Positions 1 through 6,365 of a stretch of DNA of 64,000 nt are shown here, piece after piece. The first letter of the stretch is position 1. Every line of letters begins with the position of its first letter. A program made the translations under genes and the position numbers. The stretch lies in assembly GCA_030605835.1 (NCBI GenBank), contig JAUWHO010000035.1, positions 1-64,000 of the forward strand. Direction: 5' to 3'. Below the pieces are notes generated by a model. It did no database searches. It was not told where the DNA came from and was given only the letters and a program-made list of their open reading frames with translations. This stretch comes from Candidatus Zixiibacteriota bacterium (GTDB lineage: Bacteria > Zixibacteria > MSB-5A5 > DG-27).

Positions 1-587
1 AACGGCGCCTCGAGGCTATCCAGTTTTTCTAAAAGCCAGTCCAGGGAGGTTGGTCCACCCCTTACAGCTTTTGTCACCCAATCTTCTGTGGAGAGGTTTT
101 CATCGTCAACGCCGTCGCTTTCCATATACAATGTGAATAAACTCAGCATACCCGAAAGCGGATCGGCTTCCTTTGAATTATAGTCATCCCAATCTATATC
201 AACCGCCGCCCCATAATTTTTCAGCAACCAGCGGGCCATCTGGATGCCGTAAGAGTAATGGATCGTTGTATCAACGATGCCGGAATCATCTATCCGGTTG
301 TCATCGGGTCCGTTCTTTTCCCTGAAGTGCTTAATTCTTTTGGCGAAGTTGGCCAGCTCACCATCCACGAGTTTCAAGAGCCGGGGGTTATCGGGATAAG
401 CCTGCATGAAGCAGAGCGTATCGTGATATTTCAGAAGCAACACTGGATTTCTGATTCTTTTCTGTGCCAGCGCTCTGATGATAGCGGCCTTTTCCCTTGA
501 GTCTGCCGGAGAAAATGCGAACTTAAGACCCGCTAACGATTCTATCAGGTCCTTCGTCTTTGTGGCTGCCGATGATTTAGCTACCAT
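1..587 (-). CDS. hypothetical protein, N-terminal part (runs off the window)
   Basis: An uninterrupted reading frame of 195 codons starts at an ATG at 587-585 and is still open at base 1, so only the N-terminal part is seen. An AGAGGTG Shine-Dalgarno lies just upstream (about 594-600). The protein begins MVAKSSAATKTKDLIESLAG, is acidic and soluble-looking, with many Asp/Glu and Trp residues and no signal peptide or membrane segment. I do not recognise the family. It lies downstream of the attC-like site at 893-954 in the same orientation as the restriction-modification gene, so it may be cargo of the next cassette or the first flanking chromosomal gene. Codon use looks ordinary. Confidence 0.6.
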   Translation of the reverse strand, partial: MVAKSSAATKTKDLIESLAGLKFAFSPADSREKAAIIRALAQKRIRNPVLLLKYHDTLCFMQAYPDNPRLLKLVDGELANFAKRIKHFREKNGPDDNRIDDSGIVDTTIHYSYGIQMARWLLKNYGAAVDIDWDDYNSKEADPLSGMLSLFTLYMESDGVDDENLSTEDWVTKAVRGGPTSLDWLLEKLDSLEAP

Positions 588-689
588 TTTGGCACCTCTA
601 CAATCATAGAGTAAACAATATAATGCTAGTAGACGATTTAATTCAACTTTGTAATGATGGGCCTGAACCAATCACCGCCAGTTACAGTG

Positions 690-742
690 GTGTCGGGAGT
701 TTCCTCCCGACACTTGCCGTCAGGAGGCAATTCCTGACGGCA
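690..742. repeat. two adjacent perfect hairpins (REP-like)
   Basis: Two palindromes stand side by side: GTGTCGGGAG (690-699) pairs with CTCCCGACAC (704-713) over a 4-base loop, and TGCCGTCAGG (715-724) pairs with CCTGACGGCA (733-742) over an 8-base loop. No clear U-tract follows on either strand, so a simple terminator role is doubtful. The design, two short GC-rich hairpins in an intergenic gap, resembles REP elements and is echoed by unrelated hairpins elsewhere in this window. Confidence 0.7.
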
Positions 743-892
743 CTTATAGGGGCCGGCACCGATCGGCTTGCTATACCTTCATGAAATATGAAAGACGGCC
801 AGGTTTAATCCTCCTGCCCGCCTTCTCTTTCAGCTTGTCTGACGATGCTCGCTTAAGCCCCCGTAAGCGATTTTCTTTTAGTCTAATTAGCA

Positions 893-954
893 GTCTAACA
901 ATCAGCTAACAGGGCAGCGGTTTTTGCTCGTCTTGGTGGAGCGCGTTGTTGGGC
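893..954 (-). other. attC-like integron recombination site 1
   Basis: Read on the minus strand the site starts with an R'' box GCCCAAC (954-948, matches RYYYAAC), has a 5-base spacer, then L'' GCTCCAC, and ends with L' GTTAGC, a 5-base spacer TGATT and an R' box GTTAGAC (899-893, matches GTTRRRY). The restriction-modification stop codon (956-958) lies directly before it, the position an attC takes in a gene cassette. The L'/L'' pairing is imperfect (GCT/AGC and AC/GT only), so this copy may be partly decayed. The bases after R' (TGCTAATTA) are the same as after site 2. Confidence 0.5.
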
Positions 955-955
955 A

Positions 956-3900
956 TTATTTTATTTTAGTTAATGCATTAGTTATCTCTTCCAATTTCTT
1001 CTCTCGACTCAAAGCGTCTTTAGTGAAGTTTTTGAGGTCCTTAGGAACTGTAAGACCACAATCATTCAGCTTATCGATATCGAGATTATTAATGTTTTGC
1101 CCTCTGAGCCCAGCAACAAACCCCCGAAACTTTTTCGAAAGGAGTCTGTAAAATACTGCTTTTGCAAGGTATTTGTCGCGGAATCTAAAAATTCCGAGGA
1201 AGCCACCTACGGCATAGTTATCTAGATTTCTGTCTACCCAAATCACCTTACCTAAATGTTTTAGACTTCCGCTGGCATTTGAGATAATGATGTCCCCTGC
1301 GCGTGGCTGCAACTCCTTTGGGATCGTAAATTCGTTTCTTAGGTATAACAGTTTTTTACGCAAGTCAGTACGCGCTGTGTCGAGTGATAGGTTGCTTGCT
1401 GTAATGACACGTTTCTCTGTCTGGTAAGGCACTTCTGCTTCTCGTTTACCGTAAACCAATCCTGTCGTGTAAAACAGATCGCCACTTTCTCTCAATTCTG
1501 ATAAGGAAATGTCCATTTGTTCGTAGTCGTCGATAAAGTCACCCAAGGGTGAATTTGATTGCACAGAAAGATGACGAGAAGAAAAGAACTTGGATGGATT
1601 ATCCATCACGAGATTCTCTCGTTTCCTAATTGTATCCAAAAGAGGAACTCGTTTAAGATTCAAGGCGATTGAATCGTCGATTTCTAGTTCTCTTCCAAGA
1701 AACGCATTTCGAATATAGTAATCCAATTTACCTGCATCCTCTTCGCCACTGGAATCAAATAGTCTTGTTGCAATCTTACCGGAATCTGTTTTGAGAATCT
1801 CAATGCCTTCTTGGCCCCTCGACTTTGAGAACCTATATCCCAAAAACTCTTCTTGGTCTTTCTTTTCTCCCGAGTATCCTAGCAGTACATTTCTGTTATG
1901 ATCCATTATTTGAAGAAGAATTGCATAAGTTAACTCACCTAACTTGAGTAATGCATTCGCAGAAAACTCTGATATCATAACATCAAGTGCCGAAGAGTCA
2001 TCTGCAATTGATTTCAGAATTTGCTCGATCGGTACTTGTGTCTTTGAACCAATGTCTTCAAGATTCTTTCTTTCATTTGTTTTATTCAGATTCTTGGCCT
2101 TCTTTAGAGTATGGGTGATTGCACCTATATTTCGCTTCCGTGCAAACAGCGCGGTTGTTGTGGTATTAGTTGGCTTGAAAGTTTTATCGCGCAACTCTAC
2201 CACTGCGATAAGTTCAAAGCAGAAAAACAGTATTCTACGAGCACTAGTGTAAACACCGCTTTCATTATTCAAAATGCTCAGAGGCATGAAGAGGCCCATG
2301 TATCCATTGTCCTTTAAAAGTTGGAAAGCGCGTTCCAAAAAAAAGCATTCGATTTCGGAACTCTTGGAAGATACCTTTTTAGTTAGCGCAAAATCTTGTT
2401 CCCCATTTGTTAAATCCTTCTTAAAGCCGGAAATCGAAAATGGTGGATTAGAAACGAGTATGTCAAAGAGGCCTAATACTGGGCCCGGCTCTTCTTTCTT
2501 CAATAGTCCATGGAACCGGGTCTCTTTCTGAAAAGACCCCAGTCCATCAGAGTTTACGATCACGGCATCACCGTCTCCGTTCAAGAAAAGCGCAATCTTT
2601 GTGGTTTTTGCAAGGCGATAGTCTTTCTCTATGCCATAAACGTAATCTTTGGCCCAATAGAAATTATCTCTTATTGCTATAAAGTGTTTTTGAGCACGTC
2701 CCACCAAGCGCCTGTAATCTACTGATTTTATAACCTCCTCAATTTCATCTATGGATTCAGTTAGAAAGTGCCCAGCTCCGCAAGCAAAATCAATCACAGT
2801 CGGAATGATCTCCTGTGCTTTCCTGTTTATCGCCTCTTCAAAGAACTGCCTAACTGGAATGGAACGGATAAAAAACCTTGCAAGAGGTGTAGGTGTAAAA
2901 AACTGGCCTGCTCCTTGTTTAATTCCAGAGTTTAATAAGTCCTCAAAAAAATCACCAAGGAACTGGTGTTTTTGCGTGTATTTAATTTGATACCTTTGCA
3001 GTAGTTCTACAATCTCTCGAACAAGTGCAAAGTTATCAATGTAAGATTCCTTATTGTAAATATCTATAAAAGCGAATTCTGAGCAAGGGGAAAAATACTC
3101 TTCTTCGACAGAAAGCCCCAGGTAATCCTGAATTCCACGCTGATAAAGATGTGAAAGTCTCTTAATTAGGGCCTCATAATCATCATTTGGTTTCCATTGA
3201 AAATCTAGTATATCATTGAGATTGTGTGTATCCTCATCATAAATTTTGCAGACGAATAGGTTAAATATCTTATTGAATGCATTAGATTTATCTGAAATGG
3301 CATGTCGTCTAAGAATCTCAGCAAAGCTATGAAAAAGCCCTTTGCCGCTGTTTTCATCAAGTTCCTTAAGGTCTGATTTTTTAAGTTCAACACGTTGAAT
3401 GCTATAAGGGGATGCCTCTACCTCAAAGATTCCGCCAGTTATAAATGTCTTGTTCCAAGATTTGTGCAATTCTTCAATGTTGCTACCTTTGACGTCAGCC
3501 AGATCGATGGACTCAGATTGGTGCTCGATGTGCTCTAGAACTGAAGAGGTATAAAGAATAAGAAACTTAGTAGACCGCTCTTGTACAAGATAGCTAAAAA
3601 GTTGTCCGCCGTCTTCTAGGATATTGTTACGCTCTTTCTCATATTCTTCACCCCATGTTTTGCATTCAAGCATTGCGAAGATATCTCGGTTTTTATCCTT
3701 GATGAGGATGTCAAGACGGCCGCTTGTTCGGTGCCCAGATTTCCATGTTCTTTCCAGTTCAAGGGATTTAGGCCTATACCCTTTTCGCAGGAGCCTGATT
3801 ACGCACTCAAGAACAACCAAATTTTCATCTTGTGCTAAATTTGAGGTCGTCTTTCGCCAAACCTTAATCTTAGACCCGTAATCGATTTTCGATTTCTTTG

Positions 3901-4006
3901 GTTCTTCCGAATTGTATATGACAGAAATCTTGTACCCATTGATTTCGGAAACAAGAAAGCCACTGTTCTCCTCTGAAAAACCGATTTTTGTGAGCCTGTC
4001 TTTCAT
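956..4006 (-). CDS. single-chain restriction-modification enzyme (type IIG-like, nuclease-methylase-specificity fusion)
   Basis: About 1016 residues with three parts in one chain. Near the N-terminus is a PD-(D/E)XK nuclease of the HsdR-N kind (Asp99, then ECK at Glu114/Lys116). In the middle is an N6-adenine methylase with SAM motif DFACGAGHF near residue 400 and catalytic NPPF near residue 520. The last 200 residues (GDIIISN, RGQNINN) look like a type I HsdS-style target recognition domain. It should both cut and methylate one DNA site. I chose the ATG at 4006 because GAGG lies 6 bases before it; an in-frame ATG at 4018 has no such site. The gene is AT-rich compared with the rest of the window and ends at an attC-like site, which suggests acquisition by transfer. 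No separate subunit genes are present. Confidence 0.85.
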   Translation of the reverse strand: MKDRLTKIGFSEENSGFLVSEINGYKISVIYNSEEPKKSKIDYGSKIKVWRKTTSNLAQDENLVVLECVIRLLRKGYRPKSLELERTWKSGHRTSGRLDILIKDKNRDIFAMLECKTWGEEYEKERNNILEDGGQLFSYLVQERSTKFLILYTSSVLEHIEHQSESIDLADVKGSNIEELHKSWNKTFITGGIFEVEASPYSIQRVELKKSDLKELDENSGKGLFHSFAEILRRHAISDKSNAFNKIFNLFVCKIYDEDTHNLNDILDFQWKPNDDYEALIKRLSHLYQRGIQDYLGLSVEEEYFSPCSEFAFIDIYNKESYIDNFALVREIVELLQRYQIKYTQKHQFLGDFFEDLLNSGIKQGAGQFFTPTPLARFFIRSIPVRQFFEEAINRKAQEIIPTVIDFACGAGHFLTESIDEIEEVIKSVDYRRLVGRAQKHFIAIRDNFYWAKDYVYGIEKDYRLAKTTKIALFLNGDGDAVIVNSDGLGSFQKETRFHGLLKKEEPGPVLGLFDILVSNPPFSISGFKKDLTNGEQDFALTKKVSSKSSEIECFFLERAFQLLKDNGYMGLFMPLSILNNESGVYTSARRILFFCFELIAVVELRDKTFKPTNTTTTALFARKRNIGAITHTLKKAKNLNKTNERKNLEDIGSKTQVPIEQILKSIADDSSALDVMISEFSANALLKLGELTYAILLQIMDHNRNVLLGYSGEKKDQEEFLGYRFSKSRGQEGIEILKTDSGKIATRLFDSSGEEDAGKLDYYIRNAFLGRELEIDDSIALNLKRVPLLDTIRKRENLVMDNPSKFFSSRHLSVQSNSPLGDFIDDYEQMDISLSELRESGDLFYTTGLVYGKREAEVPYQTEKRVITASNLSLDTARTDLRKKLLYLRNEFTIPKELQPRAGDIIISNASGSLKHLGKVIWVDRNLDNYAVGGFLGIFRFRDKYLAKAVFYRLLSKKFRGFVAGLRGQNINNLDIDKLNDCGLTVPKDLKNFTKDALSREKKLEEITNALTKIK

Positions 4007-4236
4007 GAATAGCCTCATTCTAGTCTATGCGCTTGTTGTCCGTAAAGTTATTTCCTCTGCGCAACAATGATCATTTTGCTGCATATAACTTGATGGATCC
4101 AAGGACTTTGAATATGAGACCCCTACTGACCACGACAGGAGCAACACGCAAGCCATGGATTGTCAATGGCTTGGGCCCCAATCTTGCATCTCACCCGAGG
4201 TCTTATATGGATAAGCGTAACACACCCTCTTTCACG

Positions 4237-4374
4237 TCACAGGGACCCCATCAGACTCTTGACGCCCTTGCCGCCGCGGTTCAGATGCTTCGGTTTACTC
4301 CAGACAACCGATGAAGAGCACGAAGGCCTTCGATCCACTCTCGGAACAGATATGACGCCACCACTCTCCTGCAT
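4237..4374 (-). CDS. possible 45-residue protein in direct repeat copy 1
   Basis: Short frame opening MQESGGVISVPRVDRR, with GGAG six bases before its ATG and a sigma-70-like promoter 29 bases further up. The same frame is intact in the second repeat copy (5723-5881), with 11 codon changes in the shared 40 codons and no indel. Substitutions are not clearly biased to third positions, so protein selection is not shown. The product is basic and Ser-rich (SKPKHLNRGG), with no domain I recognise. It may be a leader ORF rather than a functional gene. Confidence 0.25.
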   Translation of the reverse strand: MQESGGVISVPRVDRRPSCSSSVVWSKPKHLNRGGKGVKSLMGSL

Positions 4375-4456
4375 GTATTTCTCCGGCTTTCGATGTATTT
4401 TACATATAGTATCTCTCTGACAAAAAGTCAAGAAAACCTCATCTTTTCAAGCCATT
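4254..4456. repeat. 203-bp direct repeat, copy 1
   Basis: This stretch matches 5761-5964 at roughly four of five positions with only a single-base length difference. The two copies lie about 1.5 kb apart in direct orientation and enclose the methyltransferase gene and two attC-like sites. On the minus strand each holds a promoter, a ribosome binding site and a short ORF. Similarity starts abruptly at GACTCTT and stops at AAGCCAT. Confidence 0.8.
4403..4431 (-). promoter_or_regulatory. sigma-70-like promoter in repeat copy 1
   Basis: On the minus strand TTGACT (4431-4426) and TATATG (4408-4403) are separated by exactly 17 bases. The equivalent boxes in repeat copy 2 keep the same spacing. It would read through the short ORF toward the restriction-modification gene, whose start is about 390 bases downstream. 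Confidence 0.5.
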
Positions 4457-4572
4457 CCCAAAAGTGCCTCTTGACTTCTGGCTCCAATGGTCCAACATCC
4501 TCTGAGGACATACACATAATATCCCTTAGGACTAATGTCCTGGTCAGCATTATTATTTCAGTTTAATTAGCA

Positions 4573-4645
4573 GTCTAACACTTAAAGCTCACCTGCCGCT
4601 ATGAGGCATAGCGAAATTGCGGTCACGTGGAGCGCCTGGTCAGGC
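4573..4645 (-). other. attC-like integron recombination site 2
   Basis: This is the best of the three sites. Minus strand: R'' GCCTGAC (4645-4639), 5-base spacer, L'' GCTCCAC, a central palindrome (CGCTATG / CATAGCG around CCT), L' GTGAGC, 7-base spacer, R' GTTAGAC (4579-4573). L'' pairs with L' except for one extrahelical C, the feature that orients attC recombination. The stop codon of the methyltransferase (TGA, 4642-4640) lies inside R''. Length is 73 bases, within the usual attC range. Confidence 0.65.
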
Positions 4646-5383
4646 TTTTTCTAAAATTGCTATTATATTGTTTCTGAGCCATCTCATCGGTTTTGTCATC
4701 AGGAGCCGTATCCAGAGAAGTTCCAAAATGACAATAGGTGGAATGATAACAAATTGCGCTGAAGAGCATATCATCCTTATTTTTTTAACTCGGAAGCCAC
4801 ACTGTTCTGATAGCTTTTCTATCTCTGACCTGGAATTGATTTTATAGAATGCAGGAAATACATCTTCTTCTTTGCGGCTTTGCAATAAAAATATGAGCTT
4901 ATCTTTTATTCGTTCAGGAATGAGCCTTGCCATGACAGTAACATAGCTTAGTTTATTTGGAGTGTGAAAAATCAACTTACCTCCGGGTTTCAATATTCTA
5001 TGAATTTCTTTCAATTGGATTTCTGGCCTGTTCAGATGTTCTAATACCATGTTGGAGGTTATCAAATCAAAAGAATTGTCAGAAAATGGTAGATTTGATA
5101 TATCACCCCTTATCTTATTTTCAATTGTTCTATGTTTTGTTAATGAATGGAAATCATAATCCAATCCCACAATTGTTTTGCATTTTTTTACTAATATTTT
5201 TTCTTCATCATATCGCCATGGAGGCAGCAGTTGATGCCCACAACCTAAATCCAGCCATATATAGTTGGTTTGACAATTATCTGCTAAAATCTCTTCATAG
5301 ATATATTGTGAATATTTAAGCTTTGGGGCGATTATTGATTGGGATTTCCAGTAAATTTTATACAATACATCTCGGTTAATCAT
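4640..5383 (-). CDS. class I SAM-dependent methyltransferase
   Basis: A 247-residue methyltransferase of the Methyltransf_11 type. The SAM-binding glycine loop is WLDLGCGHQ, followed by GLDYD at the end of strand 2, NLPFSDNSFDLI and the motif post-III ILKPGGKLIFHTPN. The C-terminus has a hydrophobic stretch (FVIIPPIVILELLW) that may touch membrane. The substrate is unknown; relatives act on quinones, sugars or lipids. I chose the ATG at 5383 because GGAG stands 5 bases before it; an in-frame ATG at 5410 lies inside the attC-like R' box region and has no such site. The gene sits between attC-like sites 3 and 2, so gene plus site 2 would form a cassette of about 0.83 kb. AT-rich like the restriction-modification gene. 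Confidence 0.75.
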   Translation of the reverse strand: MINRDVLYKIYWKSQSIIAPKLKYSQYIYEEILADNCQTNYIWLDLGCGHQLLPPWRYDEEKILVKKCKTIVGLDYDFHSLTKHRTIENKIRGDISNLPFSDNSFDLITSNMVLEHLNRPEIQLKEIHRILKPGGKLIFHTPNKLSYVTVMARLIPERIKDKLIFLLQSRKEEDVFPAFYKINSRSEIEKLSEQCGFRVKKIRMICSSAQFVIIPPIVILELLWIRLLMTKPMRWLRNNIIAILEKA

Positions 5384-5401
5384 GCTTTCTCCATAAAAAA
5401 A

Positions 5402-5482
5402 GCCTAACATTCTGCATGACCGGCTTTGGAAAGACGTGGGAAGCGCGGCTTTTCAAAGGACATGTCGATGCACTGGTTGGCA
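5402..5482 (-). other. attC-like integron recombination site 3
   Basis: Minus strand: R'' TGCCAAC (5482-5476, close to RYYYAAC), 5-base spacer, L'' CATCGAC, a long imperfect stem (CTTTGAAAAG / CTTTCCAAAG), L' GTCATG, 6-base spacer and R' GTTAGGC (5408-5402). L'' pairs with L' as three bases, an extrahelical C, three bases, the same geometry as site 2. Its R' box lies 19 bases before the methyltransferase start. Confidence 0.5.
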
Positions 5483-5655
5483 CTTTCTGGATCGGTGCTG
5501 ATGTGCTTCAACGTATGCACGAAGGACAGCGTTGATTCGGGCCTGATAACCCCAATACCCACGTTGGCCAATCCAGAATCACGGCCGCCTTGTATCACTG
5601 GAGTTGTGTCTTGGATATGTATTCCTGACCCGCGCCTCGAGCACCTCCTTTCCAT
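5404..5655 (-). CDS. possible cassette-encoded hypothetical protein
   Basis: An 83-codon frame starting MERRCSRRGSG and ending GHAEC with its TAG inside the R' box of attC-like site 3. Its last 26 or so residues are encoded by the recombination site itself, as is common for small integron cassette ORFs. The middle part (DTTPVIQGGRDSGLANVGIG) has no family that I recognise. No strong ribosome binding site is apparent before the first ATG. It could equally be non-coding. Confidence 0.3.
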   Translation of the reverse strand: MERRCSRRGSGIHIQDTTPVIQGGRDSGLANVGIGVIRPESTLSFVHTLKHISTDPESANQCIDMSFEKPRFPRLSKAGHAEC

Positions 5656-5722
5656 CTATTCGCAACGAGAGACCGGGAAGGTGTTCCTTCAGTGTAGTTG
5701 CTACGATTCACTCCCGTCTTTG

Positions 5723-5881
5723 CTATAATGTCTGGCGCAGCCCCACAAGGGCGTTCGGCGGACTCTTGAGGCCCTTCCCGCCGCGGTTCAGATGCTTCGG
5801 TTTACTACAGACAACTGATGAAGACCGCGAAGACCTTCGATCCAATCTCGGAACACATATGATGCCGCCACTCTGCTGCAT
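5723..5881 (-). CDS. possible 52-residue protein in direct repeat copy 2
   Basis: Counterpart of the short frame in repeat copy 1, beginning MQQSGGIICVPRLDRR after a GGAG six bases upstream. Frame and start are kept while the C-terminal tail past the repeat boundary differs (PPNALVGLRQTL). Function unknown. Its preservation in both copies is the only support. Confidence 0.25.
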   Translation of the reverse strand: MQQSGGIICVPRLDRRSSRSSSVVCSKPKHLNRGGKGLKSPPNALVGLRQTL

Positions 5882-5964
5882 GAATTTCTCCGGCTTTTCA
5901 GCCTATTTCACATATAATATATCCCTGATAGAAAACCAAGAAAACCCCATCTTTTCAAGCCATC
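5761..5964. repeat. 203-bp direct repeat, copy 2
   Basis: Second copy of the repeat at 4254-4456, same orientation. It lies upstream (in minus-strand sense) of the small ORF at 5404-5655 and marks the right edge of the AT-rich cassette block. Confidence 0.8.
5911..5939 (-). promoter_or_regulatory. sigma-70-like promoter in repeat copy 2
   Basis: TTGGTT (5939-5934) and TATATG (5916-5911) on the minus strand with a 17-base spacer, the same spacing as in repeat copy 1. Weaker -35 match than copy 1. Confidence 0.4.
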
Positions 5965-6022
5965 CTATGCCAACCCTTGAGTGCGGTGGAGAAAATGCCT
6001 GTGGATATCTTAATGGGGGAAT

Positions 6023-6109
6023 GCTTCTAGAATCTCCTTCGGTCTCTATTTCTACAAGCTCAGCGCTGGGGATTACTCCGAGTCCAACGAGAGGGACCCA
6101 AATGATTAG
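6023..6109 (+). pseudogene. remnant of a type IX-like C-terminal sorting domain
   Basis: The frame reads ASRISFGLYFYKLSAGDY followed by SESN and a garbled end before TAG. This closely matches the last third of the sorting domain on intact secreted proteins in this window (SSGVYFYRLTAGECTFTRK). There is no upstream frame, no start, and the usual basic final residues are lost by a frameshift. It is the tail of a decayed secreted-protein gene. Confidence 0.6.
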
Positions 6110-6293
6110 ACTCCCGTTATCAGCGCAATAACATATTAACCAACTGCCTGGCAGTTAGCTCTTGCTCAAGCACCGCTCTCTCCGAAGGCCTGGGGCCCGC
6201 CTGTTGTAAAGGAGCTCCCTCTCCGACCTTAGTGGCCGATTTCTCGCGGGCGATGCCGTCTCCAGCTCCTGTCGGAGGGAAACTCAAATAAGC

Positions 6294-6321
6294 TTGACCT
6301 CGTATGTAATTATGCTACCTT
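6294..6321 (+). promoter_or_regulatory. candidate promoter of the FHA-GAF-SpoIIE gene
   Basis: TTGACC (6294-6299), 16-base spacer and an extended -10, TGC followed by TACCTT (6316-6321). It would give a leader of about 40 bases before the ATG at 6366. It is also the reason for not starting the protein at 6294. Confidence 0.35.
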
Positions 6322-6365
6322 TTGATCGGCGGCGAGCCGGATCTAAAGCTTCACGAGGAACCGGT

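Noticed and set aside
4027-4253. A plus-strand frame before the restriction-modification gene
   Set aside because: No ribosome binding site, no domain, and most of it is simply the leader between the promoter repeat and the minus-strand gene.
6082-6088. A GTCCAAC box (minus-strand R' GTTGGAC) as a fourth attC site
   Set aside because: No matching R'' and no L'/L'' arms within 150 bases; it lies inside the sorting-domain remnant.
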